Assembly (NCBI GenBank): GCA_000497125.2
Contig: CM035321.1
Span: 318,001-382,000, forward strand
Length of the DNA: 64,000 bases
Source: Spironucleus salmonicida
Taxonomy: Eukaryota; Fornicata; Diplomonadida; Hexamitidae
Direction: 5' to 3'
Positions 38,393 through 51,198 of this stretch are shown here, one piece after another; positions within the stretch are counted from its first letter, which is position 1; each line of letters opens with the position of its first letter. The notes below the pieces were generated by a model. It made no database searches and had not been told where the DNA came from. It worked only from the letters and a program-made list of their open reading frames with translations. The position numbers were made by a program, and so were the translations under genes.

Positions 38393-38733
38393 ATGCTTTA
38401 GGCGTAGAGGTAGTTCGCCACGCCGTGGGTGGAGTTGGTCTTGTTGGTTCTCTCATGAAAGTAACGAATAAGGGATGCTTAGTTGGATCCAATGTATCCA
38501 GGGAAGAGTAAGAAGAATTAGCATCCCTTTTGGGTGTCCCTGTGTGTTCAGGTACTGTAAATAAGGGTGGCTAATTGGTCTCTGGTGGCATCCTTGTCAA
38601 TGACTTCGTTGGATTTGTTGGTAGAGATTGCAGTAATACTGAAATCGGCGTAGTATAAGCTATATTTGGTTTATAGATGAATTAAAACGCCGTAGATGAT
38701 ATGAGGAAGGCTTTCCAGGATGGGTTCCTTTGA
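38393..38733 (+). pseudogene. 5'-truncated eIF6 fragment
   Basis: The last 341 bp of eIF6, repeated in the right arm, from the A-L-G-V-E-V-V region to the same TGA. Upstream of 38393 the frame runs into AT-rich DNA without an ATG in phase, so only about 112 of 244 residues remain and the N-terminal subdomains are missing. It is intact in sequence but lacks a start, so it is read as a duplication remnant rather than a gene. Confidence 0.9.
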
Positions 38734-38776
38734 GTGACATATCATATATATTATTCATAATATATCTAAACTTTAA

Positions 38777-39868
38777 ATGATTTATATTTTGCTTCCAGAA
38801 AATATCATAGATGAGTTTACAAAAGATAATTAGATTCTCTATATTGAATCAGTATAGAATATTGAATCTTAAATAAGAGAGGCATCATATTTTACAGCAG
38901 CTTTTTAATTATCTCTATAGTTTGGACCTTCACCGCTTGAGTAGATCAATTTTTCAGATAAAACAGCATATATTAAGTAATGGGAATAACTATTAGTAAT
39001 TACTGATGATTTTGCGTTAACATAGGCAATAGTATCTTATCTTCAAATCTATTTGTAAACTATAGGCTAGATAAACATGTAGTACGGGTTTCGAATGGCT
39101 CGTGCTATTGTTGAATTTTATATTCGACCATTTTTATAACTATGTTAACATGATTCACGTGTTCTTACCTCGTTTGTTACAATGAGTATACCTCGAGATT
39201 TCTCAGGCTTTTAATCGCTTAGAGCATTCTATCACATATGTTCTTTGTAGAATTTAGATCAAAGGCATGTGGTTATGACTAAAGGTGATAAAATTCTTTA
39301 TGAGAATGGTGTGAATAAGGCCATATTGTTTAGATTATCATCAGATATCATCATATCACACTCATCTCTATCTTCCACTTTCTCTTTCACACATGAACCG
39401 TACGAAACAAAGCAACAGGTCCCACTATCGTAAGATACTATTTAACACTATTCTACATGCGATCTTTTACCGTATAAAGTGGATAACTTACTTCGCTGCA
39501 GGAACTAATTTGTTCGAAACTCTTATTCTGGGCCAATGTACAAGGGAGATGGGATAACTCCGATAGTTTAGTACTTAAATACTGAAGTGCATCAATATCA
39601 ATGTTGTGACTATGGAATTTTTGTTTTAGGACCAGTTATAGCTAAGTTATAGGACTAAATTGATAGTTTAGATTATAAAATTTTAGAGAATCTTAATGAA
39701 TTTCAATCAGAGCATCGAAGCATTATCAACTAAGCAGTTGGTACCTTCTATGGGACCCCAACAAAGTAGGATTTGTTCATGTACCATATAATGAAAGGCA
39801 AATTTTAGAAGATACTGTATAAAGGTGTCGAGATCGAGGATAAAATTGGTGAGGTGAGGTTTAAGTGA
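38777..39868 (+). CDS. Hypothetical protein, right copy (363 aa)
   Basis: The second copy of the gene at 35335-36426, complete from ATG 38777 to TGA 39866-39868 and on the opposite strand. The arm preserves the same 43-bp leader between the eIF6 stop and this ATG, but here the upstream eIF6 is only a fragment, so its promoter may differ if transcription normally starts upstream of the arm. Its stop abuts the stop of the convergent coiled-coil copy. Function unknown. Confidence 0.72.
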
Positions 39869-40225
39869 TCACTTCCGGAACTCAACTAATACTCTAGATC
39901 GTACTGCAACCTCCGGATACGTGATGCGAGAAATAAGCGGACCCATGAAAGCAAATTCTTCGAGAGTTTTCTCGGCCTGTGTGCACGCGAGTGCAAACAT
40001 CTTAATCTACAGATCCAGCTTATGCAGTTAATTAGACTTTTCAACCATGAGGTCATTTAGAGTCTTCATCGCAAGACTCAATGGAAGCTTTAGCTCAACC
40101 TAAATGCGACGTAACTCCTGAATATCTCTGGATATCTTCTCGTATTCTAAGGCAATCGTCGACCGTAGGGCGTTGAGCTTGTAAATATGCTGAATAGATG
40201 TTTATGTTATATGGTTGGCGTCCAT
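39869..40225 (-). CDS. Hypothetical coiled-coil protein, right copy (118 aa)
   Basis: The second copy of the gene at 34978-35334, complete, from ATG 40225 to TGA 39869. It follows the gene at 40245-40751 on the same strand with 19 bp between them, and converges without a gap on the 363-residue copy. The heptad-like helical centre is the same as in the left copy. Function unknown. Confidence 0.7.
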
Positions 40226-40244
40226 TTTGGAGTGGCACACAGAA

Positions 40245-40751
40245 TCACTTTTAGGTTTTCATAGCATTCAGTTTTGCAATCCACGTATCGTTTAGACCTG
40301 GCTCCTACAGAATGGCATCAATCAATATCACCCTCTCCGGGAGTTTGCGGTCGTTGATCCAAAGTAGTGACTTCTACTCCTAGTTTAGTAGCACATTGTA
40401 CGATGTGGATTTAACAGCTAACACATCCAACAAATTACTCGGCACGATTGATATCCTCTTGCGCGTCACGTAACAGAATGCCGAATAGATTGCCGAGTGT
40501 GATAACATCATATTTATGAAGCACTAGTTTGAGCCGGCCTTCACGTCAGTTTTCGGTTGCGGGTAGCGGTATTTCTCCTGTTTGGTATTAAGATAGTGTT
40601 TTTCTTGTTGTATCAGCTATAAATGTACTTATCCATAATGTGAAAATTCACCAATCTCAATCGGTTCAAAATCAGATATATCAAAATAAGCATCATCTGG
40701 AAAATGAGTAGGAGACAATGAATCTATTGTTAGACAAGTTTAACGTTCCAT
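40245..40751 (-). CDS. Hypothetical protein, right partner with the duplicated C-terminal half (168 aa)
   Basis: The frame runs from ATG 40751 to TGA 40245. The N-terminal 60 residues (MERQTCLTIDSL..., acidic, with DDAYFDISDFEPIEIGEF) are unique to this side. From YRYPQP onward the 108-residue C-terminus is identical to that of the gene at 34494-34958. The N-terminus here blends smoothly into the shared part (helical HLQLIQQEKHYLN), so this is more likely the ancestral full gene. Family not recognised. The unique part is AT-rich and the shared part clearly richer in GC. Confidence 0.62.
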
Positions 40752-41232
40752 TTTGAAATGAATATGATTTCTCCGTAAATGTGGATTTATGTATAATATT
40801 ATAAAATATAAAGTTAATTTATTTTAATTTTGTGGTTTAGAATAGATTTACTATTACTTTAATATTTTATAGTAATGGCTAGGATTGTTTTTAGAGCGTT
40901 ACAATATTAGCAATTATAATATATGTTATACTATTTAATCACTAAATTTCGTTAATAGTTAAAATAGTAATATTTATATAATTTTTATCAAGGATAACGG
41001 AAGTTTTTAAACTGAAAATTAGCTGTAAGCAATTCTATACTTGTTATTAAATTATTAGTATAATATAATGCAAGAATGGTAAATATATTTATTCTTAATT
41101 ATTACAATACACAAATCAACCTAAAATTTAAAATTGTGGAACGAGACATATTTTAAATAAATTTTATAATTTAAAAGCTAATAGACAAATACTTGAATAT
41201 AAAAATTTGCCCTATTAATTAAAAATAAAATA
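40752..41232. other. AT-rich intergenic region, about 480 bp
   Basis: It lies between two minus-strand genes and holds the promoter of the gene at 40245-40751 and the 3' flank of the next one. No gene, RNA or repeat recognised. Confidence 0.45.
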
Positions 41233-43947
41233 TCACTCAATATCAACTATATTTTGAGAAACTCTGCCTTACTAGCTAATGGGTTTAGGAATCGGAATAG
41301 GTCTCTTATTTAAAGGTGAACTATAGAGATTTCCTAACATTTTATTAACTTGAGTAGTTTTCTATTAATTTTTGTGCTTAAAAATAATTGGTGGCACTAG
41401 TATTTTAGAATAATTAAGATTCTTCTGATACTATTTGACAGTAATTTACGTCGAATCTTCTTAAATTGCAAAAAATTAAACATTTTATTAACTACCAGAA
41501 CGATGAACTTAATATTCTGAACATGGAATCTGGTATTCTCTAATATCCTCTATATCTGTTCCTGCTTTTAGTGCAAAAACGGCTTTTTCCATATTAGTCA
41601 TTCTATGTTTTTATACACTGACTTTTACATCAGCAATTTCAAAAACAGGATCTGGCATGGTAGGAGGAGATAAAATATTAACAACCTATCGTTTAGGCAA
41701 TGCAACTACTTTTTCAACTACTGCTCGCTCTTCCTTGTCCATTTTATCATTATAAAATGTGGCAACTTTGCCTTACCCATCGACTAAAAATCGTTAGATT
41801 TGCTGTTAAAATTTAAGATTTCTTTGCTTTTTTAGTTCTAGTTTTCGCAACTCTTCAACCCTGCGTTCTTCCTCCTCTTTTTTGCGAAGTTATTCCGCTT
41901 CTTTCCTTTCCTCCTCTTCTTTTCGTCTAGCAAACTCAAAAGCATCGAACTGCCCATCTTCTTTATAACCCCAATCTGAGGATCGTAATTTTGACTGTTC
42001 GCGCTATAATTCTCGCTACCGTTCCTTACTATTTTTTGCCTTTTCTTCTTCTTATCTAATTTTATCCTCCTCGTCTTTTATACGTTATAATTCTGCCTAT
42101 TCAGCTTGATATTTAGCTTCTTCGGCAAGTCTTTTTTCCTCTTCGATTCTTCTTTTTTCCTCTTCTAATCTAAGTATTTCATCTTTTAAACTGTCTTAAA
42201 ATGTTATTCCCGGTTATTATGGTGAGAACATAAATAACATTTTAGATTTTCCTCCAAAATATTCGAATACCAAATTTGGATTAAAACCTGTATTCGTAGA
42301 AGTTCGAGCAGTCATTAAAGCCATACTTTACCTAGTAATATTAGTCACACTCTATCTTTCTATTGTTTCACTTTCCCTTATTTCTGTTGTATCTTCATCT
42401 GGGATTTTCGGATATTCTGTAATTTTCTTTGCTTCAGAATAAATCATATCCTAACAGTAAAATCTAACAGTACAAGACTGAGTTAAAATAGTATCTATAG
42501 CACCATTTGATTTTTTAACCGCTTCTTCAATTTATTTTTTTGGAATTGAGATTTTTTATAATCTAAAATGACTTCCTTTTTCATATATCAAACAATGCAT
42601 TGATATACCTTTACTAGAAGATGCTATTAAAGATTTTTAATTGTTAGTCAAAAGTTTGACAACAGATGATAAATTTCCTCTATGCATCATCTAAATATGT
42701 AATTTATTATCTATTGGTTTACAAATCGCAATATTTCCAGTTCCAATTTCAAACTTTTAAATTAAATTTTAATGCGAAATCTCTTTATTATTCATTAATA
42801 AGAACCCAAATTAAATACTACTTTATGGTATTTTCGCAGCGAGTAGAGCGATAGACTTGTGTAATGGTTAAAAATCCAAAAATAAAGCTGTAGGGTGACA
42901 TTCTTTTGGTACAAATGAAGTTTCTATATAAAACATAACTTCTCCACAAACTTAAAACTATTAATAATCATCAGATGCAACTGATATTTCTTCACATATA
43001 TGTATATCTGATTATATAATTTTTAGTAGTTTCTTATTTTCTGACTCAGTTTACCAAGGAATTGATGCATAATTACTTTTATTAATAGTAACAAGTTTAT
43101 GGTTCAATAGTTGAAAATATCTATTAATAAGCCCTGGATTTAATAATTACTAAAACTTTACATTAACACCATTCTTTGTTTAAAATGTCTCCAACCCATT
43201 TCTTTACATATAAATAATAGTATCAAGAAAACATAAAACTCGTGGATCAAACTGTAAATCAATTTATTCTACATTAAATAAAGCTCCTTTTGTAAGAAGT
43301 TGATTTGGATAAAATTTCATATTAAAAAGAGTGAAACTATTCTATTTTTCTCCTATTTTTACTGCAAAAATAATCTTAATTAGTAATTCAGGTTAATAAG
43401 GAATAAGAATATTCGATAGATCACCATGTCGACCTCCTAAAAACTTAATGACTTTCATTTTATCAGTCTATATTTCTACTGCTATAAAATTGCTAAAATT
43501 AAGCTCACAAAGTGGAAACTTGAAATCGTTCAAATTGAGTTCAACAAGGGGAAATCTGCACACTCCTTGCATAGGTACTTCAGTAACGACAATTTCAGAC
43601 ACAATTTCTCCTATTTTAGATTTAAAAATTATCACTTGGTGTTCTGTAGAAGTCAATTAGATTTAAGAAGTCGCGTGGAAATAATGAATATCATAAACAT
43701 TAAGCTATGTATCATACTATTAGATTAGAGAAACTTAGAGTAGTAGAATTATGCTAGAATCATACGGCTAAATTTGAAGTTCAACGATTCCATGTAATTG
43801 AGAAACTGGCGCAAATGAAGAATTAGACTCATATTAGATTTATTCATCAGGAATCATAATTCCTTTAATAGATGTATGCGTTGCACTTTACGATTTTAGA
43901 TTTGTATGCTTGAGTTCGTACCCAATTAACACATTATAATATGGCAT
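41233..43947 (-). CDS. Large hypothetical protein with charged coiled coil (904 aa), possibly ciliary
   Basis: A continuous frame of 904 residues from ATG 43947 (MPYYNVLIGYEL; an in-frame ATG at 43974 is an alternative) to TGA 41233. The first 560 residues are beta-rich without clear repeats. Then comes a highly charged helix of about 120 residues (EEEKRRIEEEKRLAEE and KEEEERKEAEQ types) and a C-terminal region of mixed composition that ends VSQNIVDIE. The beta-rich plus coiled-coil plan resembles axoneme-associated proteins, but no specific family was recognised, so the ciliary role is only a guess from architecture and neighbours. Confidence 0.75.
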
Positions 43948-44031
43948 TTTGTTTTTAAAAAATTTATATTTCATTCTTATATTATAATGATATAATTTTC
44001 ATTTCCCTAAGTTTATATGAACTAGGATTTT

Positions 44032-45603
44032 ATGGAGTTTATGTTCGATTTAGTGAGCTGTTAAGACATTATTGATGACCCTAGTAATATTTTGTACCCT
44101 TTATAAGTGGTCAAGAAATTTTGTATAGATAATCAGCATGGTGACGAGCTGTGTAGAATTTGCGGCTAGCAAACAATTCCAACATCTGAATTTGAACCAG
44201 AATGGGTACAATGTGAACACTGCTAATAGTGGGTGCATATCTACTGCGACGGAATCCATAACTAACAGCTGCTATCTACAATGCAATATGTATGCCCTTT
44301 CTGCCGAACGCGACATTGTTTACCACACCCATGCACAGAAAATGATATGTTAGCTAAAGACCCTAGATAGGAAGCTGAGCTTAAGAAATTCACAGGAAGG
44401 CCAAAGAAAGATAAACCAAAAAAGGAAGAAAAAGTCCCAGCTTTAGAAGTTATAAAAGTGGATTAAGATTAGCTTTTAGAAGATTTGTGCGTTATCATAG
44501 GTCCTGAGTCACCTTATAAAGAAGTTACGCCGTAATAATCTCTTATTTGGCTTAGATCGTCATTTAGTGCAGTTAAATAGCAGGTTATTCCTGTATATAG
44601 ATAAGCATTGTTACGGTGCTAAAAGACTCAAAAAATTCAAGATATTAATATGTAAAATGATGATTGTGTAACAGAAAATATAATATCACTTTTCTTTAGG
44701 GAATATTTAGAAACAATCGATCCAATTGGTTAGCGTAAAATCGAAGAATGGGAGAGAAAAAATAAACCAATCATTGAAAATCTTATAAGCACACGTGGTG
44801 GTCCTGATATTGATATGAAACAACATATGAAACTCTTCTTGCCAGTGCTTCCAGATGATGCTAAATTAAGAGAAAAGCTTACAACAGTTACTTTTGATTG
44901 TATTTTAGAACATATCGAACAAATTAGGTTTTCTTACATTAAAACCATTCTCCCTGAAGTAGCTAGAGCCACTTTAATATACCAAGATCTGTCATAAAAT
45001 CTAGATCCTTCTATTTTAACTCTCACACCAGAAAAAATATATAATTATTTTGGAACTTTATACCTTAATCCAGAACCAGATTTATCACCTGCAGCATATC
45101 TTCCAGCTCATAAGCTGTTATCCTCTTCATCAAAATAGAAACTTAATAAGCCAGATAAAATCACTTCTCGGCAGTGGTTCGATTTAACTTCGCGTGGAGT
45201 TAAACATTTTCAAGGGATAACACTTATTAGACAAACAATTTTATTAGCTTTAGTACAAGTTGGGCTTGGTGCTAATATACTAGATCGTGTGTTCTCTGAA
45301 TAATTAACAAATTCTTGTATTCAGTTTGGAGCAGATTCTGCCAGGCGGCTTGCTGGCCGTTTGGCGCGGCATGATGCTTATTTTGGTGGTTTTGGTGCTG
45401 CAATGAAACCAGCTGCTCCATGTGAGCACGAGTTCGCTGATACAAAATGTTAATGCGGTATCCCTGAGGATGGAAAAGTTGGTGAAAAAACTGATATTGA
45501 TGAAGATTCGTAGATTTAGGATTGGGATATTTTGGAAACCCCTAGTAGTGTAGTTTGGGGACTAAAAGCGATAGGTGACTTCCTGGAGATAAGGATTGAT
45601 TGA
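44032..45603 (+). CDS. PHD-finger protein
   Basis: A 523-residue protein. Residues 40-100 form a PHD zinc finger: CRICGQQ, then WVQCEHCQQWVHIYCDG, then YVCPFC, with the C4-H-C3 spacing and the Trp before the last Cys pair-binding helix. PHD fingers read histone H3 tails, so a nuclear chromatin role is expected. A basic linker (GRPKKDKPKKEEK) may be a nuclear localisation signal. The remaining 400 residues are helical and end with a His/Cys-rich stretch (CEHEFADTKCQCG). The gene is divergent from the coiled-coil gene (84 bp between starts) and its stop lies 5 bp from the convergent gene's stop. Confidence 0.85.
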
Positions 45604-45608
45604 AAAAT

Positions 45609-47351
45609 TCACTCACTATCTTAGTAGTTAGCTAGGAAGATGGCATTCTGTAATAGATTAAGTTTTGATGGCGTTATTTTGAAGGCGAAAGATTGAAGAA
45701 TATATTAAAGATCTGAACATTTTTGAGATTATATAAATATCTTAAAAGATGCATAAATAGTGGAATTGATTAGAAATTCTACAACTTAATCAGGAGGTGA
45801 AGATATTAAAACTATTATAATACCTAAAGCTATTCTGCGCAATGGAGATGAATTTTATACTGATAATGAAAATTTAGGATAGCGTCCTCGCAAATATTAC
45901 AGAATTATGGAATCTCCATCAATATTTACGATTGCCTACATTGTTATTGACATTTTAGTTAAAGTTAAAGCGATAAATTCGTGCTGACGCCTTATTTTAG
46001 GCTTATTAAGTTAGAGACAGTCAAAATTATACTATTATATCATCTTTCTGATATACTCTTTAGTTAGTCTGGGTGATTTCTGTTTTATTATTTTACACTC
46101 TGGTATAACTTAGTAATCTGAAATCTCTTATTAAATAATAGTAGTTTAAGTTGTTTCCTCATCATATATTGGTTCTGGGAGGTTTAGAATTTAATTATGA
46201 AAATAATCAGTAAATGTACCTTGAAAATTTAGTGTAGTATCAACAATTTATTTTTAAAGTTCTGTAACCTCAATGTATTTTTATTATTATTACTAATTAA
46301 CAGCAATAATAAGTAGAATATCCATATCTTAATAATAATGATAGTCAGATAAATAATCATGGTAGCAATTAAGGATTACTGGAATAATAGGACTTTCAAC
46401 TTCTATCTGTAGTGTTTCGCCACTCTTAATTAGATGTTAGGCAATTAGTAAACAAATTAACAGTCTCCTGTGTTTTATTGAATTTTTAATACAAAATGAA
46501 TACGATTTATTTTTTAAAATTAATACAGTCATACCACTAATCTCGTAAATCCAACATTAAATAAATTTTTTGATGCAAAGTTAATCAGTAAATTATGAAA
46601 CGTATTAATAACTATTATCTAGATAATTCGCATAGTTTTACTCTTTAAAGCATCCTATATTCATTTTTTATATTTCTTTAACAGTATATAATAATGGAAA
46701 TTTGTACTAGATAAAATCATTTTTTAATTCAGACGAATACTCTTCTTAACCTATTACAAATTATTTCATATGATCATAATAAACTCCTAAATACTAATAA
46801 TTCAATCTTGATTTTTTTCCTTCACCAATTTCAAACGCGACATATTTATCTGCCTAAATTTCTTGTAATAAAGAAATTACTATATCTGTACTAGCATTGT
46901 ATCTTGCTTAGTGAATAGTTTTTATTATTTATTTTAGTTGTTCTTATGTAGCCTTTCTAGGGACCTCTAGTCTAATTTATCCACTTGGGGATAATGATAG
47001 TGCTAAAAAGGCTCCAATTAATCCGATTCTGGAATCACATGAATTTCTGATTTCAATTTATCCAGCTAATCTAGCACCTTCAAACTTTACCTCTATAAAA
47101 ATTGATCCAGAGTAAACAAAGGTTGATGCTTAAATTGTTGCGAGCTTTGGTGGTTTTAAAGGTGGTTTTGGTTTAAAGTTGGATGAAAAGTCTTTTAATG
47201 TAAAAGGTGGCGGTACTGGATATGGTGACATAAAGGGAAGATTCGCGTCAATAAGTGCTTATTATGCTTCTTTTTGTGGTAAATAAGTTGTATGTGGTAA
47301 TATATTTGGCGTAGAAAATCCACAAGGTGATGGTGAAGATGAAACACTCAT
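45609..47351 (-). CDS. Hypothetical protein, 580 aa
   Basis: A long minus-strand frame from ATG 47351 to TGA 45609. The N-terminus is Pro-, Ser- and Lys-rich (SPSPCGFSTPNILP, KPKPPLKPPKLA). Residues 100-200 include a folded block (RLAGQIEIRNSCDSRIGLIG, then LEVPRKATQEQLKQIIKTI). The rest is polar, and a stretch of five Gln codons is written almost wholly as TAR. The frame runs through the whole region where several short plus-strand frames also appear; those lack starts and are shadows. The family is not recognised. It starts 43 bp after the HD-domain gene's stop. Confidence 0.72.
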
Positions 47352-47394
47352 TATTTTATATACAACAATAAAAATATAATAATATCTTAATCAA

Positions 47395-47922
47395 TCACTT
47401 ATTTGACTATTAGCCTTTTCTATAATTTTATATCTAGGTGATGATCATATTAATTTCTTCGAATTCAGTAACCCTCATTTGGGAATAAAATTAGTCAAGA
47501 TTATGGCCTTGGCGTTCATAAATTAAAGCTTAAATGAACATATCTAATTTATCGCAATTCTTAACAAATTTTGCCTCTTAAGTAATACCATCCTCATAAT
47601 CAGTAAAAAATTTAACATAATCTGCATTATTTAATTTCTCAGAAATGATCTTAATAGCTTACAATTCTTTTTCATGCTTATCTTCTACTGACACTCCACA
47701 ATTTGGAGTAATATCACCTACCATACTTTCTTAAATGTCATGCATTAAAGCCATTTCAACTACTTTACTTCTGCAAAGCGTCTTTGGGCAAAGCTGAAAT
47801 GCCAAAAATGCTACACCAAATGAATGGGATCCTACAGTTTCTGGGTTTAAAATACTATTATGCACCCATCCAGTTCTTTATGTCTATTTGATATTATAAA
47901 TTTAAATAATTTAATCTAACAT
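47395..47922 (-). CDS. HD-domain 5'-deoxynucleotidase (HDDC2/YfbR-like)
   Basis: A 175-residue protein of the HD-domain nucleotidase family, which removes phosphate from deoxynucleoside 5'-monophosphates. Motifs: RTGWV, then NPETVGSHSFGVAFLA with the first metal-binding His, MALMHDIQESMVGDITP with the HD pair and the E-S-x-x-G-D-I-T-P signature, the EDKHEKE helix, and NCDKLDMFIQA with the distal Asp. The length is typical of the family. The gene lies between CK2-alpha (39 bp upstream) and the 580-residue gene, all on the minus strand. It would act in nucleotide salvage in the cytosol. Confidence 0.9.
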
Positions 47923-47961
47923 TATTAGCAATATTAACCAATACTAATTACATATAATAAA

Positions 47962-49209
47962 TCATTCACCAGTTTATTGTTAGTTTAACTGTATACTTCC
48001 TTTTTCACAAAGACCAGCTTACCATTTTTACCAACCCGTAGTCCATCTATCTTAGTCAAATATATTTTATCCTAAAATTTCATTAGGACTGATAGGGATA
48101 GGCCAATTATTATTTTGGCTTTTAACACTCATTAATATACAATCCGGAACATTTACAAAATTGTCTTATATAATTTTTTCGATCTCTAAGAATTGCTGAA
48201 TTTATATGTCCGCTAACTCCTTTAAAATAGATTTGAAATATGGAAATTATAGACACTCTTTGGCGGTAGGACGTGATTCTGGATCATATTATAAGCATGC
48301 TTTTAATAGTTATACTACCTCTTAATCCGCTAAACTTTAGTTTTCATCATTTACAAATTCTTCTAACTATCTCTCTTTAAAATTAGATAATTGACGTTTT
48401 CGTGTAGTTCCTATATCTACATTATATTTTTCACACATTTTAAATAGGTTTTCAGATCCCAAAACCTCTACTATTTTGTCCAACTAATTATTATTGTCTG
48501 AACCACGGAAGAAAGGTTAAATTTTAAAAATATATCCTGCCAACATGGTTGCAGCTGACCATATATCTAATGAATAATCATATAACTAATAATTGACTAA
48601 TAATTCTGGTGATTTATAATGGCGGGTAGCTACGCGATGATGCAAAGCCTTACCAGAATAAAATTCTGCTAAACCGAAATCTAGCAACGTCAATCTACGC
48701 GTATCTAAATTAGCACAGATATTGCCTCCTTTTACATCTCTATGAATAATACCATGTTAATGACAATAATCAAGAGCCAAAAAAAGCTAACCCATAAAGA
48801 GTCTGAGCATAGATGATGAAAGAGCATACTAGGTTAAAAGAGACTGTAATGATGCACCTGAAAATTCAGTAATGAATGCAGGATAATCTGAATTTTTGAC
48901 TTTTGTCATATCTTTTAGTGCCATAATATGAGGTCCGCCTAGTAGATTGGTTAAAATTTTAACTTCACGATAAACTTTTACATACTTAACAGGCTTTAAC
49001 ACTTTTATAACAATTGGCTCGTCACTATCATCTTTAAACCCTTTAAAAACGTCAGAGTACTTCCCATAACCTAGCTTCTCACATATTTTATATGAATCTT
49101 ACTAGGAAAATTATAAATTTATATGCTCATGGTAAGTAAAAGTCTAATCAAACTATTATAGAGCATCCTTATAACATCTTGGGTTAACAGGTATATGTTA
49201 CTATGACAT
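47962..49209 (-). CDS. Casein kinase II catalytic subunit (CK2-alpha)
   Basis: A 415-residue Ser/Thr kinase. Marks of CK2-alpha: glycine loop [12 protein letters not shown], the [21 protein letters not shown] segment with the basic patch after the beta-3 Lys, [52 protein letters not shown], and [21 protein letters not shown]2 normally has DWG at the magnesium loop; here it is DFG, and the P-H-N of the catalytic loop is G-G-N. The C-terminal 80 residues continue past the kinase domain and end GEQ-like after several TAR glutamines. CK2 phosphorylates acidic sites constitutively in the nucleus and cytoplasm. Confidence 0.93.
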
Positions 49210-49274
49210 AATTTAATTAGGAGTGGAAATAAAAAGAATAAATATTATATTATATAGTTAAAGAATTTTTCATT

Positions 49275-50411
<1,137 letters not shown>

Positions 50412-50732
50412 CTTTATTATTGGAAGGGAATATATTCATTAATATATCATTATACATCGTTGCATCATTATGAAAATTATTTAGAAATTAATATAAAATC
50501 CAGTCTTAATTTTAAAGTATATTACATATTAGAGTATTTGAGTTTTCTTGTATTATTAAATTTAATCTCCTATTCTTAAAATTATAAATATAAATACTTA
50601 ACTTATACAATATTAGCTTATTTGTACATCTTCTTTATTATATTTAGGTAGTCTGTTTTTATATATTTTCATAAAATTATAGCTTAATAATAATTATTAT
50701 ATATTATATAGTTTTATTGTTAATTACGCAAA
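50412..50732. promoter_or_regulatory. Divergent intergenic region
   Basis: A 321-bp AT-rich region between two genes that start in opposite directions, so it must hold both promoters. No specific element is recognised beyond A/T runs next to each ATG. Confidence 0.4.
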
Positions 50733-51140
50733 ATGTCATTTAATCCTTACAACCCAGAACCATATTCACATCCAGGTCCATGCGCGTATACTCCAATTAA
50801 TATTGATAAAAGACGTCCAACTATTAAAACTAGATTTAATTGTATTAATTATGCAACTCACACAGAGCCAGCTGCTTATACTTTAAAATCCTGCCTTATC
50901 TCTAGGTAGCAAACAATATCGTAAGTTTATAAACCTCTGACAAAATTTGTGACACCTGCCCCAAGTAGGGATTTTTAAAATATTTTTTCAGAGCGAGGAA
51001 AGGTATATGAAAGATGTGGTATTGATTATCAATTAAGAGAGAAAAGTTAAGTGCCTGCATTCTATAATATAAAAAGTGAATTAGGCACTAAGAAACGGTC
51101 AATTCACTAAAAATGTAAAAATGGAATATTACTGATCTGA
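50733..51140 (+). CDS. SHIPPO-repeat-like flagellar protein, 135 aa
   Basis: A small basic protein starting MSFNPYNPEPYSHPGPCAYTP. The PGPxAY element is the hallmark of SHIPPO/STPGR repeats, found in proteins that bind doublet microtubules of flagella. Later segments with Pro-Gly/Ala-Pro-Ser and aromatic residues (FVTPAPSRDF) are weaker possible repeats. The assignment rests on one clear repeat, so a microtubule role is likely but not certain. The gene precedes a coiled-coil gene on the same strand by 58 bp. Confidence 0.65.
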
Positions 51141-51198
51141 TTTAGAACAATTTTTATTATATACTGTTTAATATAATCAAATTTTGCGCTCCATAATT

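Larger units (their letters stand above)
38393..40571. repeat. Right arm of the 2,179-bp inverted repeat
   Basis: Inverted copy of 34632-36810, with no difference seen in the stretches compared. The inner end lies 102 bp upstream of the IFT46 start codon. The outer end lies inside the gene at 40245-40751. Flanking bases just outside the two arms differ at all four ends, which places the boundaries to within a few bases. Confidence 0.95.

Noticed and set aside
34632-40571. Inverted repeat as the two ends of a DNA transposon
   Set aside because: The arms hold ordinary genes and an eIF6 fragment; there is no transposase, no short terminal repeat and no target-site duplication at the outer ends.
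45727-45987. Plus-strand frame of 86 codons without ATG (DYINILKDAQ)
   Set aside because: It is a shadow of the 580-residue minus-strand gene, which is continuous here.
46915-47406. Plus-strand frame with Gly-rich, protein-like sequence (GGFKGGFGLKL)
   Set aside because: No start codon, and the minus-strand gene covers it with a coherent Pro/Lys-rich N-terminus starting at ATG 47351.
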